Shown here piece by piece: positions 1-5,773 of a stretch of 8,135 bases of DNA. The notes under the pieces were generated by a model. That model did no database searches, was not told the origin of the DNA, and saw only the letters and a program-made list of their open reading frames with translations. Within the stretch, counting starts at the first letter, position 1, and each line of letters opens with the position of its first letter. Origin of the DNA: Desulfobacterales bacterium (lineage in GTDB: Bacteria > Desulfobacterota > Desulfobacteria > Desulfobacterales > C00003060); assembly GCA_030613145.1 (NCBI GenBank), contig JAUWMM010000063.1, forward strand, positions 1 through 8,135, in the 5' to 3' direction. A program made the position numbers and the translations under genes.

Positions 1-917
1 CCATCCTCATATATAAAAACCGTGGCTTCAAGATCTTGAGGGGACAAAAACCAGATGTGTTCTCCAGGACGTACAAGAACGTCATAAAGATCATAAAGCA
101 TACCAAAGGCATTTACACGAATTCGGATGTGCTTTTTCAAAAACCCCTCACGCACACGGTGATGAAACAGGCTTAACTCCTGATCAAGAATTCGGTCCTT
201 TTCCGCCCTGTTGATGGTTAGATTAACAAGTGTCCCCGAATCCACCTGGTAGCCGGATGGAGGGTCTTGCTCCACTACCAAATCCTTCGGCAAGTCGTCT
301 CTTAGAACAGATCGTATTTGACCAAGCCCAAGATGCGCACGCTCCAAGATTAGGATAGCATCTTCCAGGGCCAGACCGTGCAGATATGGCATCTTATAAG
401 TTGCGGGCCGTCTGCCAAGGCTGACCAGCAGATCGATGGAATTACCCCGCGTAACAACTCTACCGGAGGGCGGCACCTGGCTCATTACCTCATCTGCAGC
501 AGCCCCTTTGCTAAAGGTGCGAGACAAAACACCTCGAGACAGGCCGCTTTCTTCCATAATGATATAAGCCTGCCGTATATCCAGCCCCACAAGCTTTGGC
601 ACCATCAAGGTTTTCGGCCCTTTGGAGATGATGATGCGAACATCACGGTCCTTTTTGACTTCACTACCCGGTCCCGGCTCCTGGTATGCCACATGGTTTT
701 TCGGTACGTCCGTACTGTATTCGAAGCCACTCACCTTGGTATTGAGTCCCAGATCAGTAAGAATGTCCAGTGAATACACCACGTCTTTTCCCACAAGATC
801 CGGAACCATCACCGTATCTTCGCTTTTTATAATTAACCTCAAGCTTAGATATGCGCTGATCCCTGCAACCCCGAAAAAAATGCCTACCAGCAAAGCTACC
901 TTAAGAAAACGCCTCAT
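1..917 (-). CDS. Membrane-anchored protein with three PASTA domains (3' end missing)
   Basis: I read this frame directly from the reverse complement. It is open from ATG at 917 to the window edge, giving 305 codons with no stop, so the C-terminus is cut off. An AAAAGGA Shine-Dalgarno at 931-925 sits 7 bases before the start. Residues 1-6 are basic (MRRFLK) and about 7-29 form one hydrophobic helix, so the protein is probably anchored in the inner membrane with its body in the periplasm. Three PASTA repeats follow at about 35-100, 103-169 and 174-237, each with the typical VPxLVG-like opening and a PPSG or PGPG turn. A further domain (about 245-305) ends in a YED stretch. PASTA domains are known from Ser/Thr kinases and penicillin-binding proteins, where they bind peptidoglycan or beta-lactams. 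No kinase or transpeptidase domain is present here, so the partner is unknown. It lies 98 bases after fmt and is probably co-transcribed. Confidence 0.9.
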   Translation of the reverse strand, partial: MRRFLKVALLVGIFFGVAGISAYLSLRLIIKSEDTVMVPDLVGKDVVYSLDILTDLGLNTKVSGFEYSTDVPKNHVAYQEPGPGSEVKKDRDVRIIISKGPKTLMVPKLVGLDIRQAYIIMEESGLSRGVLSRTFSKGAAADEVMSQVPPSGRVVTRGNSIDLLVSLGRRPATYKMPYLHGLALEDAILILERAHLGLGQIRSVLRDDLPKDLVVEQDPPSGYQVDSGTLVNLTINRAEKDRILDQELSLFHHRVREGFLKKHIRIRVNAFGMLYDLYDVLVRPGEHIWFLSPQDLEATVFIYED

Positions 918-1015
918 ATCGTAGTCCTTTTCAGACGTACTGCTTTGCTCCGCCACCAAAGCACACCACAGACCGATTCAGTGGACCGGGTATGGTAATA
1001 CCACCGACCAGCCAA
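918..1015 (-). other. fmt-PASTA intergenic spacer with a weak hairpin
   Basis: This 98-base spacer separates fmt from the PASTA gene. It has a 6-bp inverted repeat (GCTTTG at 942-947 with CAAAGC at 957-962, 9-base loop) but no T-tract, so it is not a convincing terminator. No ORF is supported in it. The downstream ribosome binding site lies at 925-931. Confidence 0.4.
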
Positions 1016-1954
1016 CTATCCAAGTAGTGTGCCGGCCGGCACAGCACAGCCCCTTAAGAAGTCTTTTACCGGAAGGCGTTTTGCTGATTCAAGTTGAACC
1101 TCTTTTAGGGCCAATATGCCGCGATCTGTTGCCACATTGAAATCTCCTGGAAATCCTTCCAAAACAGTACCCGGCTTTTCCTTGGCTCGCTTCTCAAGGT
1201 CTTTGACCTTCAATATCTTAAGCCTTTTGCCAAAAAGAATGGTAAAGGCACCCGGCCAGGGGTTCATCCCCCTAATGAAAGCCTCCAGTGATTTAGCATC
1301 CCGGGACCAGTCTATGCGCCCGTCTTCTTTTTTTAGTAAAGGCGCATAAGTCGCACCCAACTTATCCTGCGGTTTACCAATAAGATTCCCAGACTTGAGC
1401 TTGGTCAACGTTTCGATCAAAAGGTGTGCCCCGACCTCAGCCAGCTGGCGGTGAAGACTCCCAGAGGTATCGTCCTGCCTTATCGGGACCTTAGAACTCA
1501 TAAGGATGTCTCCTGTGTCCATCCCCTCATCCATCCACATGGTAGTGACGCCGGTCTCCTTCTCTCTATTGATAATGGCCCACTGGACAGGCGCAGGCCC
1601 TCGGTATTTGGGGAGAAGTGAGGCATGGATATTTATTGCCCCAATACGGGGAATCGACAGGAAAGACCCGGGCAAAATGTGGCCGTAAGCGACCACGACA
1701 AAAATGTCTGGGTCTAGGTCAATGATTTTCTCAACAAACCAGGGCTCCTTAATCCTGTGAGGCTGCAGCACCGGATAGCCCAATGTACCCGCAACCTCCT
1801 TGACCAGAGGGGAAACCAGACGACGTCCACGCCCTTTTGGCCGGTCTGGTTGTGTAACCACGGCAAGCACGTCATATTGGTTTTCATGTAAGATCTTTAA
1901 AGTTGGTACTGAAAAATCCGCAGTACCCATAAATATGATGCGGTAGGTGCTCAT
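1016..1954 (-). CDS. fmt: Methionyl-tRNA formyltransferase
   Basis: This enzyme transfers a formyl group from 10-formyltetrahydrofolate to the amino group of Met-tRNA(fMet), making the initiator for translation. The 312-residue length fits the family (about 310-320). The N-terminal formyltransferase domain (about 1-190) opens with RIIFMGTADF. The catalytic signature follows: NIH at 108-110, SLLPKYRGPAPVQWAI at 112-127 and the acidic MDEGMDTGDI segment, where D147 is the expected catalytic Asp. The C-terminal tRNA-binding domain (about 205-312) has the NPWPGAF motif. The ATG at 1954 gives a family-typical N-terminus, but no Shine-Dalgarno is visible just before it. Upstream lies a 307-base non-coding gap rather than the peptide deformylase gene often found beside fmt. 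The PASTA gene follows downstream on the same strand. Confidence 0.97.
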   Translation of the reverse strand: MSTYRIIFMGTADFSVPTLKILHENQYDVLAVVTQPDRPKGRGRRLVSPLVKEVAGTLGYPVLQPHRIKEPWFVEKIIDLDPDIFVVVAYGHILPGSFLSIPRIGAINIHASLLPKYRGPAPVQWAIINREKETGVTTMWMDEGMDTGDILMSSKVPIRQDDTSGSLHRQLAEVGAHLLIETLTKLKSGNLIGKPQDKLGATYAPLLKKEDGRIDWSRDAKSLEAFIRGMNPWPGAFTILFGKRLKILKVKDLEKRAKEKPGTVLEGFPGDFNVATDRGILALKEVQLESAKRLPVKDFLRGCAVPAGTLLG

Positions 1955-2261
1955 AATTTAACAGTATAGGAATTCCCTTTTTTTACCTAAGGATTTTAAG
2001 GGCATAGGACGGGCTATGTATAGCAAAACGATACTGGATACTTGATGCTGGATAAAGATAGAAACTGGATTGATACATCCAGTATCAAGTATCCAGCATC
2101 CAGCATCTGTCCGCCCGAAGGGCGCTAAGTTCAAACCTATAAGCTGTTTTAAAACCCTTTGATGAGTCCATTTTGGCCATTATTGTCAAAAGTTCTTAGC
2201 GAAGCGAGCATAGAATATTTAATAATGGACAACCAGTCCCAGGAATGGAGTGTGCGAGGGT
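1955..2261. other. Gene-free, repeat-rich intergenic region
   Basis: No ORF is supported in these 307 bases between the Nudix gene and fmt. They hold a heptad-based long inverted repeat (2030-2107, separate entry) and a tight CGCCC-GAA-GGGCG hairpin at 2112-2124. CGCTAAG (2123-2129) pairs with CTTAGCG (2195-2201). Both GTCCATT (2166-2172) and CCATTATT (2177-2184) can pair with AATAATGGAC (2221-2230). None is followed by a convincing T-tract on the minus strand, so I do not call an intrinsic terminator for the Nudix gene. The density of overlapping palindromes suggests decayed mobile repeats. Confidence 0.6.
2030..2107. repeat. Long inverted repeat built from 7-bp CTGGATA-like units
   Basis: The left arm 2030-2053 and right arm 2077-2100 are reverse complements at 22 of 24 positions, with a 23-base loop. 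The arms consist of 7-bp units: CTGGATA, CTTGATG, CTGGATA on the left, and the same theme on the opposite strand on the right, with one extra unit (CAGCATC) extending the right side to 2107. A second, competing hairpin exists: ACTGGAT at 2064-2070 pairs perfectly with ATCCAGT at 2077-2083 around a 6-base loop. No coding potential is apparent. Confidence 0.85.
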
Positions 2262-2810
2262 TCACAGGTATTGAGTCGCCATTAGCATGTACCAAGGCCC
2301 GGCACCTATGATATCCCCCCTTGCGTCCGCCTGCTGGAAGAAGGTTCCAAGTTGACCGTTTTTCACACGGTGAACTTCAATCTTTTCAGAGGGTTCGAGG
2401 TCCTGTTTCTGTGGAACGGCATCCTCCTCCAGCTCCACCACCACGCAGCATGCTGTCTCCCTAATAAGTGCGCTGTTGAGAGTCAGCTCGGGTGAGATCT
2501 GAACGACTCTTCCCGTGTAGCCGGTCTCTTCCACAAGTTCTCGCATTGCACAACTCTCGACATCCTCACCATCTGAGACAACCCCTGCAGGAAAGCCGAT
2601 CACGTAGCAGTCAAAGATAACTCTATACTGCCTGATGAAGATCAGGTCCCCGGATTCCTTGAACCGAGGCATGATGAGGACTGAGCTGCGGGCATTAACA
2701 CGCTCGACATAATCCCAGTTCAGCACCTGACCCTTGTCGCTTTCATAAACAACCCTTTTTGACCTAATCCATGGACTTTTTGTGACATCTATGGTCTTCA
2801 AGATATTCAC
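2262..2810 (-). CDS. Nudix hydrolase, ADP-ribose pyrophosphatase-like
   Basis: Nudix hydrolases cleave nucleoside diphosphates linked to another moiety, using metal ions held by the Nudix-box glutamates. The full box GX5EX7REUXEEXGU is present: G76, E82, then RELVEETGY at 90-98 of the 182-residue protein. It is preceded by FPAG, as in ADP-sugar pyrophosphatases. The exact substrate cannot be read from sequence. I chose GTG at 2810 because GAGGTGA lies just before it and the upstream gene's stop is only 4 bases away. The frame stays open to another GTG at 2885, which would overlap the upstream gene by 71 bases and add a basic, Arg/Lys-rich N-terminus unlike the family. The upstream stop codon TGA is part of this Shine-Dalgarno, so translation is probably coupled. 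It is the last gene of the probable ribF operon. Confidence 0.9.
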   Translation of the reverse strand: MNILKTIDVTKSPWIRSKRVVYESDKGQVLNWDYVERVNARSSVLIMPRFKESGDLIFIRQYRVIFDCYVIGFPAGVVSDGEDVESCAMRELVEETGYTGRVVQISPELTLNSALIRETACCVVVELEEDAVPQKQDLEPSEKIEVHRVKNGQLGTFFQQADARGDIIGAGPWYMLMATQYL

Positions 2811-2814
2811 TGGG

Positions 2815-3951
2815 TCACCTCGTTTGTGTAAACGCCTTGGTCGTTTCGGTCTGGACACCTTTTCCACGCGGCCGATCCTCAACACTCTCGTAAGCTACCC
2901 GCACCAGACTGACGCCCGTGATAATCGCCGAAATAAGACCTACAACGATCACAGGAACCATCTGAAAAACATGATTCACTACGGTAAAACCTGCGGCCTC
3001 TTTCGCTGAAACACCGAAGATCATAAGCCCAAAAACGCCCCCCGCTTCCCACAGGCCCCAGAAACCCGGCGCAGAGGGAAGCGAAATAAAGAAGCAAAGG
3101 ATTACCATTGTGGCGTATATTTCAAAAAAAGAGAGCCCAATACCAGGACAGCCAAGAGCCATCACATAATAAGAAGCCCCGGCCACTGCCCACACTAGAA
3201 ACGAAAGACCAAGGCAAAGGCCAACCTTTTTGGGCCTCTTCAACAGGTCGAATCCGGATGCCACGTTGTCGACGATCTTGGCGAGTCGTACGCATAGCTT
3301 CTCCCTGATCTTGGCTCGAAAGTCGCTACCGGCAAAAAAAAGCAGCTCCGGCAGGCTCAAAATCATGCGTCTTATCAACATGCGACTTTGTCTGACACTT
3401 ATCAGTGCAATGCAAGCAATCAATCCAAGAACCAATTTCAGGGTTGTCATGCCGAGCATCTCAAGCGTGGCCTTGTTGATATGATAGTCGCCGAACGTCT
3501 GATTAAGGTTTGGACTTATGTCAACAGTGGCAAGAACAAAAACAAAAGAAAGGAGCAGCACGACAACGTCAAAGACCCTTTCGGCTCCCACCGTAGCCAA
3601 CACCTTTGAAAACGAAACTCTTTCTTTTTTGTAAAAGATGGCCGGCCTGGCCAGTTCCCCTACCCGGCCCGGCAAAAGGCAATTGAGCATGAATCCTATC
3701 ATGAGAGGGTGATGAGCACTCCAAAACCCGGTTTTCTTGAACGGACTGAGTAGAAGCTGCCATCTGACAACCCTGATGAAAAAACTCATCAGTGCGATTG
3801 CCACTGCAGGGAACACCCACCAGTAGTTCACGGTCTTCAAATAGTCGACCACCTCAAGTAGGGAAATATTTTTGAAGACGACATACAGGGCAATACCGGA
3901 TAGCAAAAGCCCTGTTGTCAGTGGCAGGATAATTTTTTTATTACCGGACAT
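2815..3951 (-). CDS. Flippase-like / lysylphosphatidylglycerol synthase TM-domain protein (UPF0104 family)
   Basis: This 378-residue polytopic membrane protein has about eight or nine hydrophobic segments, at roughly 8-27, 43-60, 82-94, 127-145, 170-186, 245-265, 275-295, 300-318 and 329-352. Two family signatures are visible: LLPGRVGELARP at 92-103 and PSAPGFWGLWEAG at 292-304, which mark the UPF0104/LPG_synthase_TM family. That family includes the membrane half of MprF (lipid flipping) and many stand-alone proteins of unknown substrate, thought to move or bind lipid-linked molecules. No C-terminal lysyltransferase domain is present, so it is not a full MprF. The C-terminus is a short polar, charged tail. 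The start ATG has only a weak ribosome binding site. It sits 35 bases after ribF and 4 bases before the Nudix start, consistent with one transcript. Confidence 0.9.
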   Translation of the reverse strand: MSGNKKIILPLTTGLLLSGIALYVVFKNISLLEVVDYLKTVNYWWVFPAVAIALMSFFIRVVRWQLLLSPFKKTGFWSAHHPLMIGFMLNCLLPGRVGELARPAIFYKKERVSFSKVLATVGAERVFDVVVLLLSFVFVLATVDISPNLNQTFGDYHINKATLEMLGMTTLKLVLGLIACIALISVRQSRMLIRRMILSLPELLFFAGSDFRAKIREKLCVRLAKIVDNVASGFDLLKRPKKVGLCLGLSFLVWAVAGASYYVMALGCPGIGLSFFEIYATMVILCFFISLPSAPGFWGLWEAGGVFGLMIFGVSAKEAAGFTVVNHVFQMVPVIVVGLISAIITGVSLVRVAYESVEDRPRGKGVQTETTKAFTQTR

Positions 3952-3986
3952 AGCGCTTCGAAAGACGTCGCTTGGTGTGGTCGGGT

Positions 3987-4916
3987 CTATGCCATGGAAA
4001 GGAGTTCCCGGGCCTTTTCAATATCCTTACTGATCTGCTCTGATAGTGCTTCAGGTCCCGGAAATTTCTTTTCTCCACGCAGCCGTCGGATAAAATTAAC
4101 GCGGATGGGGCGCTCATAGATATTTTGGTCAAAATCAAGTATGTGAACCTCTACGCTGAACTCACCATTATCGAATGTAGGACTATATCCAATATTGGCC
4201 ACACCTTGGTAGGTAGTGTCTTGGTACTCCACGGTCACAGCGTATACGCCACCCTTGGGGCATAGTTCATCATAAAGCGTCAGGTTTGCCGTGGGAAAAC
4301 CCAGCAGCTTTCCCCCCCGATCCCGGCCCCGGATCACGATCCCCCGTACCTGATAATATCTTCCTAATAGTTTCTTGGCTTCCTCAACTCCGCCCTCTCT
4401 CACCAGGTTTCGGATCTCGGTGCTGCTAATGCGACCACCTTCAAGGTCAATCCATTCCGAAATGATCACGTCAAAGCCGTGGGCTACAGCCATTTCCTTG
4501 AGCAGGAAAATGTCTCCCTCACGCTTCCTCCCAAAGGAATAATCCTGCCCCACGACAATCGCTTTCATGCCAAGCTGGTCACACAGTATTTCTTTGACAA
4601 AAGTGCGAGCAGGGATGGCCGCAAACTCACGAGTAAATGGGATGCATATCAGGGTATCCACGCCTGTTGCCCCTATTAATTCAACCTTTTGCTCATAAAG
4701 AGTTATGAGTGGGAAGTGCTTGTTGGACTTGATCACCCGGATGGGATGGGGCTCAAAAGTAATTACGACAGAGGTCCCGTCTATGCTTTCCGCCTTTTCA
4801 ATCACCTGATTGAAAAGGGCCTGGTGTCCTATGTGAACCCCGTCAAAGTTCCCAATGGTCAAAACGACATTTTTTAATGGTTTAGAAATTTCGCTGAGAT
4901 CTGTTATAATTTTCAT
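3987..4916 (-). CDS. ribF: Bifunctional riboflavin kinase / FAD synthetase
   Basis: RibF phosphorylates riboflavin to FMN and then adenylylates FMN to FAD. The N-terminal FMN adenylyltransferase domain (about 1-180 of 309) has GNFDGVHIGH at 22-31 (the nucleotidyltransferase HxGH-type motif), VVGQDYSFGRKREGD at 121-135 and ISSTEIR at 163-169. The C-terminal riboflavin kinase domain (about 185-309) has GFPTANL at 206-212, NIGYSPTF at 241-248 and VEVHILDF with the expected catalytic Glu at 256. The length is typical. I chose ATG at 4916 because AAAGGA (4928-4923) lies 6 bases upstream and the protein then starts MKIITDL. A longer frame to 4952 lacks such support and would start at the predicted transcription start. 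It is first in a probable three-gene operon. A good divergent promoter lies at 4960-4988, and I saw no FMN riboswitch. Confidence 0.97.
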   Translation of the reverse strand: MKIITDLSEISKPLKNVVLTIGNFDGVHIGHQALFNQVIEKAESIDGTSVVITFEPHPIRVIKSNKHFPLITLYEQKVELIGATGVDTLICIPFTREFAAIPARTFVKEILCDQLGMKAIVVGQDYSFGRKREGDIFLLKEMAVAHGFDVIISEWIDLEGGRISSTEIRNLVREGGVEEAKKLLGRYYQVRGIVIRGRDRGGKLLGFPTANLTLYDELCPKGGVYAVTVEYQDTTYQGVANIGYSPTFDNGEFSVEVHILDFDQNIYERPIRVNFIRRLRGEKKFPGPEALSEQISKDIEKARELLSMA

Positions 4917-4936
4917 GCTCAATCCTTTAAGCGGTC

Positions 4937-4965
4937 TTGACAAATTATTCAAACCTTAATATATA
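4937..4965 (+). promoter_or_regulatory. Predicted sigma-70 promoter of tRNA-Leu
   Basis: A perfect consensus TTGACA (4937-4942) is followed after 17 bases by TATATA (4960-4965). TATAGT at 4962-4967 is an alternative -10 with a 19-base spacer. Transcription would start near 4972, about 38 bases before the tRNA. Confidence 0.7.
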
Positions 4966-4988
4966 GTTTAGTTCTGCTATAAAATCAA
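4960..4988 (-). promoter_or_regulatory. Predicted sigma-70 promoter of the ribF operon
   Basis: On the minus strand, TTGATT (4988-4983) and TATATA (4965-4960) are separated by exactly 17 bases. The expected start is near 4953, giving a leader of about 37 bases that contains the ribF Shine-Dalgarno. The -10 hexamer is the same one used by the tRNA promoter on the other strand. Confidence 0.65.
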
Positions 4989-5010
4989 TCCTTTTCTGCC
5001 TTCCTAATGT

Positions 5011-5097
5011 GCCGAAGTGGCGGAATTGGTAGACGCGCTAGGTTCAGGGTCTAGTGGGTGTATACCCGTGGGAGTTCGAGTCTCCCCTTCGGCACCA
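5011..5097 (+). tRNA. tRNA-Leu (anticodon CAG), encoded CCA
   Basis: The 87-base cloverleaf folds completely. The acceptor stem GCCGAAG (5011-5017) pairs with CTTCGGC (5087-5093), followed by discriminator A and an encoded CCA at 5095-5097. The D arm carries AATTGGTAGA. The anticodon stem CTAGG/TCTAG encloses TTCAGGG with anticodon CAG at 5045-5047, reading CUG codons. A class II variable arm (GGGT/ACCC) follows, as expected for leucine. The T arm GGGAG-TTCGAGT-CTCCC is at 5070-5086. It is divergent from ribF. I saw no copy of its 3' end downstream, so there is no sign of an integrated island using it as an att site. Confidence 0.97.
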
Positions 5098-5207
5098 AAC
5101 TTAATCATTACAACCGGTTAATCGTACTTTTTGGTGGGGCGGTACGAATGGGGGCAAGTAAACTAGGCCTTCTCCCTGGAGGCGTTTACCCACGCGCTGG
5201 GGACGGA
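5098..5207 (+). other. Structured non-coding region between tRNA-Leu and the inserted element
   Basis: No supported ORF is present, but secondary structure is strong. TCGTAC (5122-5127) pairs with GTACGA (5142-5147). GTAAAC (5158-5163) pairs with GTTTAC (5184-5189), and inside it, after a 3-base TAG bulge, GCCTTC (5167-5172) pairs with GGAGGC (5178-5183) around a 5-base loop. That makes a 12-bp hairpin. CCCA (5189-5192) can pair with TGGG (5198-5201). Before the downstream insertion this region ran straight into the terminator now at 5410-5428. It could be a small RNA co-transcribed with the tRNA, an independent ncRNA, or a leader of the small membrane protein gene. I recognise no known RNA family. 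Confidence 0.45.
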
Positions 5208-5414
5208 GAGACCTTTGCACAACCCCTTCTCACTCGTTTCTATGAGCTTTTTGACCCATCCATGGACTCTCTCACTAAATACTAAAAACTCGGCCCAAGC
5301 GCCTCAAACAGTATAGGATTTGCCCACTGACGTTGGGCCGTTCGCTTCGCCCGGATGGGTGCCCCAAAAAGCTCATAATGGTCGCTCAAAGGAGTTATGC
5401 AAAGGTCTCACGGA
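5203..5414. mobile_element. MITE-like non-autonomous insertion with ACGGA target duplications
   Basis: The element itself spans 5208-5409 (202 bases) and has no transposase. Its ends are inverted repeats: GAGACCTTTGCACAACCCC at 5208-5226 against the reverse complement of 5391-5409, matching at 17 of 19 positions, with the first 12 identical. Both ends are flanked by a perfect 5-base direct repeat ACGGA (5203-5207 and 5410-5414), the expected target-site duplication. The interior is also palindromic: TATGAGCTTTTT (5241-5252) with 5366-5377 is perfect over 12 bp, ACCCATCC (5254-5261) matches 5353-5360, and CGGCCCAA (5291-5298) matches 5333-5340. The ends resemble termini I associate with DDE-transposase insertion sequences of the IS4/IS5 type, but I cannot assign a family. 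Confidence 0.88.
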
Positions 5415-5428
5415 GTCCTCCGTTTTTT
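5410..5428 (+). terminator. Short intrinsic terminator-like hairpin, duplicated stem arm from insertion
   Basis: ACGGA (5410-5414), a 4-base loop GTCC and TCCGT (5419-5423) form a 5-bp hairpin running into six Ts at 5423-5428. The left arm is the right-hand copy of the target duplication, so the hairpin remains intact even though the element inserted at this spot. It probably ended the transcript from the tRNA promoter side. The stem is short, so strength is uncertain. Confidence 0.5.
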
Positions 5429-5446
5429 GGCCGGCAGACCCCGGCC
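5429..5446. repeat. Perfect 6-bp GC hairpin after the terminator
   Basis: GGCCGG (5429-5434) pairs perfectly with CCGGCC (5441-5446) around a 6-base loop. It directly follows the T-tract of the preceding hairpin and has no T-tract of its own on the plus strand. Confidence 0.55.
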
Positions 5447-5531
5447 AGTGGAATCAGGCTCATTTTCTTCTCAGGATTTGGTCTCAGGTTGCCGATAAAG
5501 TAAAAAAACCACCGGGGAATCACTTTTGGAA

Positions 5532-5551
5532 CCTTTCAACCCTGAAAGGAG
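5532..5551 (+). promoter_or_regulatory. Hairpin covering the Shine-Dalgarno of the small membrane protein
   Basis: CCTTTCA (5532-5538) and TGAAAGG (5543-5549) form a perfect 7-bp stem with a 4-base loop ACCC. The 3' arm contains most of the AAAGGAG ribosome binding site (5545-5551) of the ORF at 5561, so the stem would block ribosome access when folded. Confidence 0.55.
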
Positions 5552-5560
5552 AAAAATACC

Positions 5561-5773
5561 ATGACACAAAAAGCTCTAAAGCTCTTTCAGCTCTTCTTGG
5601 AAATTTTTGTCGTCTACACAATACTCAAAGTGCAACTGTTCACAGCTTTGATCTGCCTGTTTGCCATCCTCTTGATTGGAAGGTATGAAAAAACCGCTTT
5701 TGCAGAGACTATCTCAGAGGAAAACGACCAAACTCAGGAGGAGGCTGATATTGGCAGGCCGGTTCCATCTTGA
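5561..5773 (+). CDS. Small single-pass membrane protein, function unknown
   Basis: This 70-residue ORF starts at ATG with AAAGGAG (5545-5551) 9 bases upstream. Residues 1-7 are short and basic (MTQKALK), and about 8-40 are strongly hydrophobic, one long or two short helices. An acidic tail (about 50-65, many E, D and Q) ends in RPVPS. This layout fits a small inner-membrane protein with a cytosolic or periplasmic acidic tail. I do not recognise the family. No convincing promoter of its own is visible in 5429-5530, so it may depend on read-through from the tRNA side, past the terminator. It is convergent with the HIT/GalT-like gene. Codon structure and the strong Shine-Dalgarno make it likely to be real, though short. 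Confidence 0.6.
   Translation: MTQKALKLFQLFLEIFVVYTILKVQLFTALICLFAILLIGRYEKTAFAETISEENDQTQEEADIGRPVPS

Noticed and set aside
378..924. Two plus-strand ORFs of 131 and 100 codons
   Set aside because: They lie opposite the PASTA-protein frame, which is continuous, has a good ribosome binding site and clear domain repeats.
2112..2124. CGCCC-GAA-GGGCG hairpin as terminator of the ribF operon
   Set aside because: No T-tract follows on the minus strand, so it lacks the signature of an intrinsic terminator.
3987..4952. Longer ribF start at 4952
   Set aside because: It would begin at about the predicted transcription start and lacks a ribosome binding site, while the inner ATG at 4916 has AAAGGA at good spacing and gives the usual N-terminus.
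5011..5097. tRNA-Leu as attachment site of an integrated island
   Set aside because: No repeat of the tRNA 3' end and no integrase gene appear downstream within the window.
5158..5207. Known riboswitch class (for example cyclic-di-GMP, TPP, fluoride or guanidine) downstream of the tRNA
   Set aside because: The hairpins are strong, but none of the conserved core sequences I know for those classes is present.
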